Below are positions 10,892-19,217 of a DNA stretch of 36,245 nt, piece by piece. The stretch is taken from NCBI RefSeq assembly GCF_009208075.1, contig NZ_WFKJ01000032.1:1-36245 (forward strand). The letters run 5' to 3'. The DNA comes from Poseidonibacter ostreae. Lineage in GTDB: Bacteria; Campylobacterota; Campylobacteria; Campylobacterales; Arcobacteraceae. Each line of letters opens with the position of its first letter. The stretch's first letter is position 1. Below the pieces are notes generated by a model. The model made no database searches. It saw nothing but the letters and a program-made list of their open reading frames with translations, and was not told the origin of the DNA. Position numbers and translations under genes: made by a program.

Positions 10892-11344
10892 ATGAATACA
10901 AAATCACTTAAAACTTATGGAAAAAGAACAGATAAATCTATGAAAACAATCGTTAGATTAGAAAGAATTAGATTAAAATTTCATAACAACATGGTTAACT
11001 ATTTAAACGACTTTGACTTAACATTTAATCAGTTTAAAGTACTTGAAGTGCTTTATCACAGAGGTGATTTAAATATTGGTTCAATTACAAAACTTACAAT
11101 GAGTACTCCTGGAAATATAACAGTAGTAGTAAAAAATCTAAAAAGAGATGGATGGATTACAACTATTGCAGACCCAGAAGATAAAAGAGCTTCTATACTT
11201 ACTCTTACAAGTAAGGGTGAAGAGGTAATTGAAAAAGTATTCCCAAATCATGCAAAAAATTTACATAACTCACTTGAAGTTTTAAGTGACGAAGAATTAG
11301 ATACTTTATATGCCCTTCTAAATAAGGTTTATAAGGCCAATTAA
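10892..11344 (+). CDS. MarR family transcriptional regulator
   Basis: This 150-residue winged-helix regulator has dimerising N- and C-terminal helices. The central DNA-binding segment includes LNIGSITKLTMSTPGNITVVVKNL (recognition region) and the wing with the family signature DPEDKRASILTLTSKG. MarR proteins of this size commonly sense electrophiles, quinones or phenolics and release a short palindromic operator. Palindromes of that kind overlap its own promoter and precede the next gene. AAGGAG at 10878-10883 gives a strong ribosome site. Downstream genes (yceI, FMN reductase, ring-cleaving dioxygenase, pirin) are plausible targets. The ligand is unknown. Confidence 0.92.
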   Translation: MNTKSLKTYGKRTDKSMKTIVRLERIRLKFHNNMVNYLNDFDLTFNQFKVLEVLYHRGDLNIGSITKLTMSTPGNITVVVKNLKRDGWITTIADPEDKRASILTLTSKGEEVIEKVFPNHAKNLHNSLEVLSDEELDTLYALLNKVYKAN

Positions 11345-11360
11345 AAAAATTTTAAACAAA

Positions 11361-11378
11361 TAGTACTAACTAGTACTA
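11361..11378 (+). promoter_or_regulatory. Operator palindrome in front of yceI
   Basis: TAGTACTAACTAGTACTA is an inverted repeat perfect in 16 of 18 positions (only the central two bases differ). It differs from the copy at 10808-10825 by a single base. It sits 20 bp before the yceI start and ahead of the AAAAGGA ribosome site, so the MarR protein probably also controls the downstream genes directly. Confidence 0.7.
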
Positions 11379-11397
11379 CATATAAAAAGGATAAGAA

Positions 11398-11967
11398 ATG
11401 ACAAAATTAGTAAAATTAGGATTAGCTTCAATTTTAAGTGCAGGTGCTTTATACGCAGGAACATACAATGTGGATGCAAGCCATTCAAATGTAGGATTTA
11501 AAGTAAAACATTTAATGATTTCAAATGTTGCAGGGAAGTTCAATACTTTTACTGGAAAAATCAACTACGATGAAAAGACAAATACGTTAAAAGCCTTAGA
11601 AGGAAAAGTTGAAGTTAATTCTATTGATACTGATAATGAAAAAAGAGACGGTCATTTAAAATCTGCTGATTTTTTTGATGCTTCAAAATATCCAACTTTA
11701 ACATTCAAACTTGATAAAATTGATGATGATAAAGCTTATGGAGTACTTACAATAAAAGGTATTTCAAAAAATATTGAACTAGATTTTGAAAACAATGGAA
11801 CAGTTACAGATCCATGGGGAAATAAAAGAGTTGGACTAGAATTAAATGGTAAAATTAATAGAAAAGATTATGGTCTTAACTGGAATAAAGCCTTAGAAGC
11901 TGGTGGCGTAGTTGTTGGTGAAAAAGTAAAATTAAACATCGCAGTAGAAGGAATCTTAGCTAAATAA
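11398..11967 (+). CDS. YceI family periplasmic lipid-binding protein
   Basis: The 189 residues begin with a signal peptide (about 1-20, ending LYAG), followed by a lipocalin-like YceI beta barrel that in characterised members binds polyprenoid or amphipathic molecules in the periplasm. Conserved landmarks are TYNVDASHSNVGFKVKHL, FDASKYPTLTF, LTIKGISKNIELDF and the closing RKDYGLNWN. It follows marR by 53 bp containing the third operator copy, with an FMN reductase gene 32 bp downstream. YceI proteins are often found with redox or stress genes. The ligand here is unknown. Confidence 0.93.
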   Translation: MTKLVKLGLASILSAGALYAGTYNVDASHSNVGFKVKHLMISNVAGKFNTFTGKINYDEKTNTLKALEGKVEVNSIDTDNEKRDGHLKSADFFDASKYPTLTFKLDKIDDDKAYGVLTIKGISKNIELDFENNGTVTDPWGNKRVGLELNGKINRKDYGLNWNKALEAGGVVVGEKVKLNIAVEGILAK

Positions 11968-11999
11968 TTAGCTAAGTTCAGAAATAAAAGGAGTTCAAA

Positions 12000-12500
12000 A
12001 TGTATTTAATATTTGTAGCAAGTTTAAATGAAAATATGAAGTTAGCAAACACTCTTCAAGGTCAATTAAAAGAGTTAGGAAAAGAGAGTCAAATAATTAA
12101 TTTAGTTGATTTAGACCTTCCTATGTATGATAGTTTTAAAGAAGAACATGATGGCATTCCAAAGAAAATAGGAACTTTAATAGAAGATATGAAAAATGCT
12201 TCAGCATATGTATTTGTGTCTCCTGAATACAACTTCTCACTGCCTCCAGTACTTGTAAATACAGTAGCTTGGATTTCAAGAGTTGGAGATGATTTTAGAG
12301 AAGTATTTACATTAAAACCAATCCAGTTAGCAACACACTCAGGTGGTGGAGGAAGTGATGTAAGTAATGCAATGAGAAGTCAGTTTTCAAAATTAGGTTC
12401 TCTTGTAATGCCAAGAGAAATTATTACAACATACCAAACTCCACTAAGAGAAGATAGTTCTAAAAGAATTTTAGAACAATTTGTACAAGTGGCAAAATAA
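12000..12500 (+). CDS. NAD(P)H-dependent FMN reductase (flavodoxin-like quinone/azo reductase family)
   Basis: This 166-residue cytoplasmic flavoprotein has a flavodoxin-like fold. FVSPEYNFSLPPVLVNTVAW contains the conserved PEYN flavin-contacting turn of the NADPH-dependent FMN reductase family, and HSGGGGSDVSNAMRSQF is the second cofactor-side loop. Members reduce FMN, quinones, chromate or azo compounds by two-electron transfer, which suits a MarR-controlled electrophile response. The start has a good GGAG ribosome site, and the dioxygenase gene follows after nine bases, so these two are co-translated. The substrate is inferred only from context. Confidence 0.85.
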   Translation: MYLIFVASLNENMKLANTLQGQLKELGKESQIINLVDLDLPMYDSFKEEHDGIPKKIGTLIEDMKNASAYVFVSPEYNFSLPPVLVNTVAWISRVGDDFREVFTLKPIQLATHSGGGGSDVSNAMRSQFSKLGSLVMPREIITTYQTPLREDSSKRILEQFVQVAK

Positions 12501-12509
12501 GGATAAAAG

Positions 12510-13283
12510 ATGAACCCAAGTCTATTTATTTCACATGGAGCTCCTAATATGATTTTAGGAAATTCATTTACAAAAAAAAATATAAAAACATTTGCAAATA
12601 CATTAGAAAACCCAAAATATATTATTGTAGTTTCAGCACATTGGACTACAAAAGATTTAAAAATTATAAATTATGAAACAAAAGGTTTAATGTATGATTT
12701 TTATGGCTTTGAAGATGAATTATATAATTACAAATATGAAATAAATAGCCAGAAGAACATCTCCTTAGAGATAATAAAAGAGTTAGAAAAACAAGATATT
12801 AACATAGAAGTTGATACAACTAGAAATACATATGATCATGGAGTTTGGAGTACATTAGCAATGATGTATGAAGAACTTCATATTCCTGTAATACAACTAT
12901 CAATTCCTCTAAATTATTCAATTGAACAATTGATTAATTTAGGTGAAAAACTACAGGTTTTTAAAAAAGACGCATTAATTATAGGTAGTGGAGGATTAAC
13001 ACATAATTTATCAGATATGAGTGTTTTAGGAGAGGTGAAAAAGTATGCCAAGGATTTTAATGACTTTGTAGTAGAAGCTATGAAAAGTGGAAATAAACAA
13101 AAGTTACTTGAAATAAAAAACTTAAATACTTTTTATCAAAATCACCCTAGTCCTGAGCACTTTTTACCTCTATATATTATCTATGGAAGTGCTATAAATA
13201 AAAAAGCAAAATCATTCAACCATGAAATAACATATACAAATTTATCTATGGAATGTTTTGCTTTTGATATGAAAACCGTATAA
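12510..13283 (+). CDS. Class III extradiol dioxygenase, DODA/YgiD type
   Basis: This 257-residue protein belongs to the LigB-like family that includes DOPA 4,5-dioxygenase and E. coli YgiD, which cleave catechol rings using a His-bound metal. The opening MNPSLFISHGAPN places His9, VVSAHW places His44, GSGGLTHNLSD places His165, and HPSPEHFLPL places His212 and His217. This pattern agrees with the metal and active-site histidines of the family. It lies nine bases after the FMN reductase gene. A reductase that makes hydroquinones followed by a ring-cleaving enzyme fits detoxification of quinones or catechols. The true substrate is not shown by sequence. Confidence 0.88.
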   Translation: MNPSLFISHGAPNMILGNSFTKKNIKTFANTLENPKYIIVVSAHWTTKDLKIINYETKGLMYDFYGFEDELYNYKYEINSQKNISLEIIKELEKQDINIEVDTTRNTYDHGVWSTLAMMYEELHIPVIQLSIPLNYSIEQLINLGEKLQVFKKDALIIGSGGLTHNLSDMSVLGEVKKYAKDFNDFVVEAMKSGNKQKLLEIKNLNTFYQNHPSPEHFLPLYIIYGSAINKKAKSFNHEITYTNLSMECFAFDMKTV

Positions 13284-13363
13284 ATGAAGTGAATAGTTTC
13301 ACTTTATTAGGTTTGGAACCAAAAATTATATGCCAAGGACATAATTGAAGGAGGAAATAAACA

Positions 13364-14071
13364 ATGTTAAAAAAACTAAATAAAGAAAATATGGGAACAT
13401 CAAATCTTGGATGGCTAGAATCAAGGTTTCATTTCTCATTTGCAGAATACAGAAATCCAGAAAATATAAACTTTGGTGTTTTAAGAGTACTTAATGATGA
13501 TATTATTCATCCTAATTCAGGCTTTGACACACACCCTCATTCTAATGTAGAAATTATTTCTTATGTTGTACATGGTGAAATTACACATAAAGATTCGATG
13601 GGTAATAGTGAAACTTTAAAGAAAGGTGAGGTTCAATATTTAAGTGCTGGAGATGGAATTTATCATAGTGAGCATAATATTCATAATTCGCAAGATTTAA
13701 GACTTCTTCAAATTTGGATAATTCCACCTACTACTTCACTTCCAAAACTTTATGGTTCATATAGATTTAAAGAAGAAGAAAAAGAGAATAAACTTTTAAA
13801 TATCGTTTCTTCACAAAAAGGAAATGCTAAAATAAAAATCTATCAAGATATAAATATTTATGCTTCAAAACTTCAAAAAAATAAAAAACTGGAGTATAAA
13901 ATAAATGAAAATAGACAAGTATATTTTGTACAAATTGAGGGTTCATCAAAAGTTAATACAATTGAGTTAAGGCATGGTGATGCTTTAGAAATTACAAATG
14001 AGAATATGCTAAATATCGAAGCTCTTAGCAATTCTCACTTTTTATTTATTGAGATGGAAGAAATAAATTAA
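13364..14071 (+). CDS. Pirin family bicupin (possible quercetinase-like dioxygenase)
   Basis: This 235-residue cupin protein has all four metal ligands of the pirin family visible in the N-terminal cupin: His57 and His59 (FDTHPHSN) and His101 and Glu103 (GIYHSEHN). These align with His56, His58, His101 and Glu103 of human pirin. Bacterial pirins such as YhhW cleave quercetin, and others bind enzymes as regulators. The ribosome site AAGGAGG is excellent. The 80 bp leader after the dioxygenase gene contains a small hairpin (AAGTGAA/TTCACTT, near 13287-13304) without a T-run, so read-through from the MarR-controlled genes is likely. Its end overlaps by four bases the end of the convergent ankyrin gene. 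Confidence 0.9.
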   Translation: MLKKLNKENMGTSNLGWLESRFHFSFAEYRNPENINFGVLRVLNDDIIHPNSGFDTHPHSNVEIISYVVHGEITHKDSMGNSETLKKGEVQYLSAGDGIYHSEHNIHNSQDLRLLQIWIIPPTTSLPKLYGSYRFKEEEKENKLLNIVSSQKGNAKIKIYQDINIYASKLQKNKKLEYKINENRQVYFVQIEGSSKVNTIELRHGDALEITNENMLNIEALSNSHFLFIEMEEIN

Positions 14072-14544
14072 AAAAAGCCTTTAACTTTTGATATAAAATT
14101 AGAAATAGTTTCTACATCAATTCCTACTATTTTATATTTTTTTGAAGGTGTTTTATCTTTTAAATATTTTACTATTTCTTTGTGTCCAAAAATACTTGCA
14201 AAATTTATTGAATTACTAGTAACTTCTGCACCATTTTCTACTAGTAATTTTACTATTTTTATATAACCTTTAAAACAAACTCCTTCTAAAGGTGTTTGTT
14301 CTCTTTGGTTTACTTTATTTAAATTGGCACCATTATTTATTAACATTTGTGCAGTTTCATAGTTGCCATTATAAGTTGCAAGCATTAGTAAAGTATCGTT
14401 TTTATGGGTACAAAGATTTATAGGCATTCCATAAGATAACATTTTATCTAACTGATCTGTTTTCCCTTCTCTTGCATAATCTAAGGCAAGTAATTGTAAT
14501 TCTTCAAACCTTTTTTCTTCTTCTTTAGTTATTGCTGCAGTCAT
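14068..14544 (-). CDS. Ankyrin-repeat protein partnered with catalase
   Basis: This 158-residue soluble protein has about three to four ankyrin repeats over residues 40-135 (for example [40 protein letters not shown] and a degenerate third, [16 protein letters not shown]). It starts inside the end of katA (20 bp overlap), so the two are translationally coupled. In Campylobacter jejuni the ankyrin protein next to KatA (Cj1386) is needed for normal heme loading of catalase, and Pseudomonas has a similar KatB-AnkB pair. By position and type this protein is the likely equivalent. No signal peptide is seen, in agreement with a cytosolic helper role. Confidence 0.9.
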   Translation of the reverse strand: MTAAITKEEEKRFEELQLLALDYAREGKTDQLDKMLSYGMPINLCTHKNDTLLMLATYNGNYETAQMLINNGANLNKVNQREQTPLEGVCFKGYIKIVKLLVENGAEVTSNSINFASIFGHKEIVKYLKDKTPSKKYKIVGIDVETISNFISKVKGFF

Positions 14545-15967
14545 CTAAAGCCTTTTTTACACCATTTGCATAAGCAGATGATATTTTTTCAAAAAGTTCA
14601 ATTTGTCTATTTATAATATCACTTGGAACACCTTGCATAGCTCCTGCTATATTTGAAAAAAGTTGACTTTTTTGATTATCATTCATTAAATTAAATAAAT
14701 CTCTTGGCTGATAGAAATGATCATTATTTAAACTCCTATCATATCTAGCTGCATCACCTTCAATTGGATATGATGGTTCTAAATATTGAGCATCTTCCTT
14801 TGCTCCACCAAAACTATTTGGCTCATAAATAAGTCCAGCTTTTTTATTTATATCTTCAAAACTCATAGAGCCATCTTTATGATATGTATTAACTTCATTT
14901 AAAGGTCTATTAATTGGTAAAGCTTCATAATGAGTTCCTACTCTATATCTTTGAGCATCTGGATAAGCAAAACCTCTTGCTTGTAACATTTTATCAGGAG
15001 ATAAAGCAATTCCAGGAACCATATTTGATGGTGAAAATGATGCTTGTTCTACTTCATTAAAGTAATTATTTGGATTTCTATTTAACTCTAACACACCAAC
15101 ATCTATAAGTGGATACTCTTTTTGAGACCAAACTTTTGTTAAATCAAAAGGATTGTCTTTATGATTAGAAGCTTCTTCTTCACTCATTACTTGTATCTTT
15201 AAATCCCATTTTGGGAAATCTTTATTTTCAATTGATTCATATAAATCTTTTTGAGAGCTTTCTCTATCATTTGCAATAATTTTATTACCCTCTTCATTTG
15301 TAAGATTTTTAATACCTTGCTGTGTTTTAAAATGAAATTTAACCCAAGTTCTTTCATTGTTTTTATTTATAAAACTATATGTATGAGAACCAAATCCATG
15401 CATATGTCTATAATCAGTGGGTAAGCCACGATCTGAAAATAAAATTGTAATTTGATGTAAAGACTCTGGAGTTAATGACCAAAAATCCCACATTGCAGTT
15501 GTATTACGCATATTTGTTCTTGGGTCTCTTTTTTGAGTATGTGCAAAATCTGGAAACTTATATGGATCTGCTACAAAAAATATAGGTGTATTATTTCCAA
15601 CTAAATCCCAATTTCCCTCTTGTGTATAAAATTTTATTGCAAAACCTCTTACATCTCTTTCTGCATCAGCAGCACCTCTTTCACCTGCAACTGTAGAAAA
15701 TCTTAAAAATAAAGGAGTTTCTTTTCCTACTTCATTAAAGATATCTGCTTTTGTATATTTTGTTATATCATTAGTTATAGTTAAAGTACCATGAGCTCCT
15801 GAACCTTTTGCATGCATAGTTCGTTCAGGTATTCTTTCTCTATTCTGGTGTGCAAGTTTTTCTATTAAATAGTAATCTTGCATTAATAATGGTCCACGCG
15901 CACCTGCTGTTAATGAGTCTTGATGACTACCAACTTTTTCACCTGCTGTTGTTGTTATTGTTTTCAT
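14525..15967 (-). CDS. katA: Heme catalase (monofunctional, small-subunit clade)
   Basis: KatA splits hydrogen peroxide into water and oxygen. The 480 residues are full length for a small-subunit catalase. The catalytic His52 lies in [12 protein letters not shown] and Asn125 in [11 protein letters not shown]. The heme-ligand Tyr lies in [13 protein letters not shown] (about residue 335). No signal peptide is present, so it is cytoplasmic. The ribosome site GAAGGA sits seven bases before the ATG. The 103 bp upstream contains AT-rich inverted repeats (AAAGGA/TCCTTT around 16020-16041), a possible site for peroxide control, but no confident PerR box is claimed. The downstream ankyrin gene overlaps its end. 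Confidence 0.97.
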   Translation of the reverse strand: MKTITTTAGEKVGSHQDSLTAGARGPLLMQDYYLIEKLAHQNRERIPERTMHAKGSGAHGTLTITNDITKYTKADIFNEVGKETPLFLRFSTVAGERGAADAERDVRGFAIKFYTQEGNWDLVGNNTPIFFVADPYKFPDFAHTQKRDPRTNMRNTTAMWDFWSLTPESLHQITILFSDRGLPTDYRHMHGFGSHTYSFINKNNERTWVKFHFKTQQGIKNLTNEEGNKIIANDRESSQKDLYESIENKDFPKWDLKIQVMSEEEASNHKDNPFDLTKVWSQKEYPLIDVGVLELNRNPNNYFNEVEQASFSPSNMVPGIALSPDKMLQARGFAYPDAQRYRVGTHYEALPINRPLNEVNTYHKDGSMSFEDINKKAGLIYEPNSFGGAKEDAQYLEPSYPIEGDAARYDRSLNNDHFYQPRDLFNLMNDNQKSQLFSNIAGAMQGVPSDIINRQIELFEKISSAYANGVKKALDDCSNN

Positions 15968-16070
15968 TTCTTTATCCTTCTATTTTTACTTTATTTAAGA
16001 AGTATGTCATAGAAAAACTTAAAGGATAATTATTTTCCTTTAATAATATTTATATATTGTATAATTAATA

Positions 16071-16343
16071 TTAAAGTTTATTTAAATTGATTTCACTAAA
16101 TTTAGCATTTTGAGTAAGTACTTTTAACTTTTTAATGTTTTCTAATATAATAAGTTTATTAATATTTTCACTTGTAATAACCACACACTCTTCTCTTTCA
16201 TCATTTAATTTTGTATCAACTGCAATTCCTCTAAAAATTTCTTCATTAATAGTATGAATTTCAATTTTATATTTGTATAAACATACTATTTCAATATGGT
16301 CATATAAACTGCAACTTATTTGTGTTTTATTCAATGTTTTCAA
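16071..16343 (-). CDS. Rof-like Rho-binding antiterminator (putative)
   Basis: This 90-residue protein resembles the Rof/YaeO family, which binds transcription terminator Rho and inhibits it. The correspondence is ISCSLYDHIEIVCLYKYKIE with the YDNLE-(x)-C opening of Rof, then a small Sm-like beta barrel (EIFRGIAVDTKL, ECVVITSENINKLIILENI). The length (Rof is 84 residues) and strand pattern agree. It sits directly upstream of katA on the same strand. No conserved reason for that pairing is known to me. The call rests on pattern similarity only. Confidence 0.6.
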   Translation of the reverse strand: MKTLNKTQISCSLYDHIEIVCLYKYKIEIHTINEEIFRGIAVDTKLNDEREECVVITSENINKLIILENIKKLKVLTQNAKFSEINLNKL

Positions 16344-16435
16344 TTTCCTTTATATTTATTGTAAATAACTATATCAAAGATAATAAGATAAATGGTACAA
16401 TTTCAAAAATTTTGTATTAAAATAGGTAGCTATAT

Positions 16436-17464
16436 ATGAAAAAAAGAATATTATTAAATGGTGTTGGACGTATTGGAAAGATCATTTTACGATTGTTAGA
16501 TAAAAATGATACTTTTGAAATAGTTTCAATAAATGAAATAAATCCTTATATTAAAAATATTGTTTATTCAATAAACTATGATTCAACTTACGGAAATATT
16601 GAAAATAAATTCAAAATTATAGACAATAATTATATACAAAATAGCTCTTCTAAAATAAAAATATTAAATCACTCTTGTTTAAAAGATATAAACCTCAGCA
16701 ATATTGATATTATAATTGATGCAAGTGGAAAAAAAGAAGATAAAAATATTTTACAAAACCTTGATGTTGATGCAGTTTTTTTAACACATCCAAATTCAAA
16801 TGCAGATATAAACCTAATATTGGGAGTAAATGAAAAACAACTTGACAAAAAAATTCATAAAATCATCTCAACAAGTTCATGCAATGCAACAGCACTACTT
16901 CCTGCTTTAAATCTTTTAAAAGAAGAAAAAGGGATTTTTTGTGGAGATATTGTAACTATTCATCCATTATTAAATCATCAAAGAGTTTTAGATGGAAGCT
17001 TTGTAGGAAGTCCTACTAGAGATGTTGAGTGTAACTTTGAGTTTGGACGATCTTCTACTCAAAATATTATTCCAAATAAAACAACTACAATTGAAGCTTG
17101 CTCATATATTCTTCCTAATATCAATTCAGATTTAATTTCCTCTAGTTCTTTAAGAGTTCCAACTGACACAGTGGGTGCTATTAATGTTACTTTATTTACA
17201 GAAGAATCATCTACAAAAGAAGAGATAATAAATATCTTTGAAGAGTATGAAAAAAATCAAAAGTTTCCTATTATGTTAAATAATTATGAACCTTTAGTTT
17301 CAAGTGACTTTAAAAAAGAGAATAAAACTACTATCATAGATCATAGATATACAGATGTTAAAAATAATAAAATGATTAAACTTCTACTTTGGTACGATAA
17401 TGAATGGGGATATGCTTCTAAAGTTGTTGAGATTTTAAAGTATTATAAAAATAAAAAAGATTAA
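16436..17464 (+). CDS. Divergent GAPDH-family protein, closer to erythrose-4-phosphate dehydrogenase
   Basis: This 342-residue protein has the full GAPDH fold: NAD-binding start LLNGVGRIGKIIL, catalytic Cys149 and His176 at the classic positions, STQNIIPNKTTT, LRVPTDTVGAINVTL, and closing WYDNEWGYA. It departs from housekeeping GAPDH. The active-site run is SSCNATAL instead of SCTTNC. The NAD-ribose Asp is replaced by Glu in INEI, and LTHPNSNADINLILGVNEKQL resembles the corresponding part of E. coli Epd more than GapA. Epd makes 4-phosphoerythronate for vitamin B6. It is a single gene with its own terminator, not in a glycolytic operon. It may be E4PDH or an unassigned aldehyde-phosphate dehydrogenase. 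Confidence 0.75.
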   Translation: MKKRILLNGVGRIGKIILRLLDKNDTFEIVSINEINPYIKNIVYSINYDSTYGNIENKFKIIDNNYIQNSSSKIKILNHSCLKDINLSNIDIIIDASGKKEDKNILQNLDVDAVFLTHPNSNADINLILGVNEKQLDKKIHKIISTSSCNATALLPALNLLKEEKGIFCGDIVTIHPLLNHQRVLDGSFVGSPTRDVECNFEFGRSSTQNIIPNKTTTIEACSYILPNINSDLISSSSLRVPTDTVGAINVTLFTEESSTKEEIINIFEEYEKNQKFPIMLNNYEPLVSSDFKKENKTTIIDHRYTDVKNNKMIKLLLWYDNEWGYASKVVEILKYYKNKKD

Positions 17465-17470
17465 GATATA

Positions 17471-17506
17471 AAAAAAGGCTAAGCTCAAATAAGCTTAGCC
17501 TTTTTT
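17471..17506. terminator. Bidirectional terminator between the GAPDH-like gene and purM
   Basis: AAAAAAGGCTAAGCT (17471-17485) pairs with AGCTTAGCCTTTTTT (17492-17506) around a six-base loop. It is symmetric, with A-run and T-run, and serves both convergent genes. Confidence 0.9.
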
Positions 17507-17531
17507 ATTAAATGAAAAATGTAAAAGTTTA

Positions 17532-18527
17532 TTAGATAAACTCAACACCTTTTTCTCCAGCTGCAATTTCACCAATAACATAACCATCAGTATTAGCAAG
17601 TACTGCATCAACATTAGCAGGATTTACAACTAAAACCATACCAACACCCATATTAAATGTTCTATACATTTCTTCTAATTCTACATGCTCACCCATAAAT
17701 TCAAAAATAGGTAAAACTCTAACAGAGTCTCTTTTTACAACTGCTTTTAAATTATCAGGTAAAACTCTTGGTAAGTTTTCAGTAATCCCACCACCAGTAA
17801 TATGTGCTAATGCATTAATATTATCTTTATTAGCTTTGAACTCTTTTACATAAATTCTAGTTGGTTCTAATAATACATCTTTTAAAGGTTTTCCTTGGAA
17901 ATCATCATCAAGTGACATACCTAATTTATCTAATAATAGTTTTCTAACTAATGAAAAACCATTTGAGTGAATACCAGAAGATGGTAAGGCAATTAAAGTA
18001 TCACCTGCAGCAATTCTTTCAATTCTATTTAACTCTTCTTTTTCTGCAATTCCAACACAAAAACCAGCTAAATCAAAATCACCCTCTTTATACATTCCAG
18101 GCATTTCAGCAGTTTCTCCACCAACAAGCGCACATTCAGATCTAATACAACCCTCAGCTATTCCTTTTACAACATCTGTTGCTTCTTCAACTTCAAGTTT
18201 TGCAGTTGCATAGTAATCTAGGAAAAATAATGGTTCACCAAAGTTACATAATAAATCATTTGTACACATAGCAACTAAATCAATTCCAACAGTATCAAAT
18301 TGTTTACAATCAATTGCTAACTTAAGTTTTGTTCCAACTCCATCAGTACCTGAAAGAATAACAGGTTGCTTATATCCAGTAGGTAATTCAAAAGCCCCTG
18401 CAAAAGAACCTATTCCACCTAAAACACCTGGTATCATTGTTGATTTTACATATGGTTTGATATTTTCTACAAACTGATTACCAGCATCGATATCTACGCC
18501 TGCGTCTTTGTAACTAACTGTGCTCAT
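17532..18527 (-). CDS. purM: Phosphoribosylformylglycinamidine cyclo-ligase (AIR synthetase)
   Basis: PurM closes the imidazole ring to give AIR in purine synthesis, using ATP. The 331 residues match the family. The opening YKDAGVDIDAGN, the Gly-rich GVLGGIGSFAGAFEL, ATP-side SGTDGVGTKLKLA, VGGETAEMPGMY and AHITGGGITENLPRVLP are diagnostic. It is transcribed alone. purT, another purine step, is about 2.8 kb to the right on the other strand. Confidence 0.98.
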   Translation of the reverse strand: MSTVSYKDAGVDIDAGNQFVENIKPYVKSTMIPGVLGGIGSFAGAFELPTGYKQPVILSGTDGVGTKLKLAIDCKQFDTVGIDLVAMCTNDLLCNFGEPLFFLDYYATAKLEVEEATDVVKGIAEGCIRSECALVGGETAEMPGMYKEGDFDLAGFCVGIAEKEELNRIERIAAGDTLIALPSSGIHSNGFSLVRKLLLDKLGMSLDDDFQGKPLKDVLLEPTRIYVKEFKANKDNINALAHITGGGITENLPRVLPDNLKAVVKRDSVRVLPIFEFMGEHVELEEMYRTFNMGVGMVLVVNPANVDAVLANTDGYVIGEIAAGEKGVEFI

Positions 18528-18625
18528 TATTCACCTTTTTAATTGTCTTTGCTTTAATCATTGATTAATTTAAAATATTTTTGCTATTATATCAAAATGT
18601 TTATAAATATTAAGGACTATATATA

Positions 18626-19171
18626 ATGAAAGATAACAAGGCATTTAATGAAATGATGGTACACGTACCATTATGTACTCATAAAGAAGCTTCAAAAGTA
18701 CTAGTTATTGGTACTGCTAGTGAAGACTTAAAAGCACAGGCGCAAAAGCATTCATATTCAACTGTTGAATTTGGAGACTCATCACTTTTAACATCAAAAA
18801 ATGAAAAAGATATTGACGTTATAATTTTAACTGATGTAAATCTTGATGAATTACTTTTAGCAAACATAGAAAGAATCTTAAGTGATGATGGTTTAATCTC
18901 ATTTGCAACTTCAGCTTTTTCAAGAGATGAAAAGCAATTAAAAAAAGATTTACTTTTAGTAGGTACTAAATTTTGGATTGCCATGCCATTTAAATTTGGA
19001 CATAGCACTTCAATATTAGCTTCTAAAAAATATCATCCAACAGCAGATTTAATTTTACAAAGATCTGATTTTATTGATGATTTAAACTACTACTCTTCTG
19101 AAATACATAATGCTTCATTTGTATTTCCAGCTAGTGAACACAGAGAATTAACTGGCATAGCTAAAAGATAA
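18626..19171 (+). CDS. Shortened spermidine-synthase-like protein, probably catalytically degenerate
   Basis: This 181-residue protein aligns with the middle and end of spermidine synthases. FNEMMVHVPLCTHKEASKVLVIG corresponds to the substrate-side helix and the first Rossmann strand of SpeE (HEM(L/M)VHVPL then GGGDGG). The N-terminal beta domain is missing, the SAM-binding Gly-rich turn GGGDGG is replaced by GTASED, and the catalytic Asp strand reads IIILTDVNLD rather than a VDSxDP-type motif. A normal SpeE is about 260-290 residues. It precedes coaE; in Helicobacter pylori speE and coaE are also neighbours (HP0832, HP0831). It is either a repurposed protein or one that no longer makes spermidine. 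Its frame is intact. Confidence 0.7.
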   Translation: MKDNKAFNEMMVHVPLCTHKEASKVLVIGTASEDLKAQAQKHSYSTVEFGDSSLLTSKNEKDIDVIILTDVNLDELLLANIERILSDDGLISFATSAFSRDEKQLKKDLLLVGTKFWIAMPFKFGHSTSILASKKYHPTADLILQRSDFIDDLNYYSSEIHNASFVFPASEHRELTGIAKR

Positions 19172-19217
19172 AACTACTATTAAATTTAAATAAATCTTAA
19201 TTATTGTAGAATCTTAC

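Noticed and set aside
13287-13304. Terminator between the dioxygenase and pirin genes
   Set aside because: A seven-pair hairpin exists but is A/T-rich and has no T-run; read-through to pirin is more likely.
16015-16070. PerR or Fur box in front of katA
   Set aside because: AT-rich inverted repeats are present, but none matches a box well enough to name.
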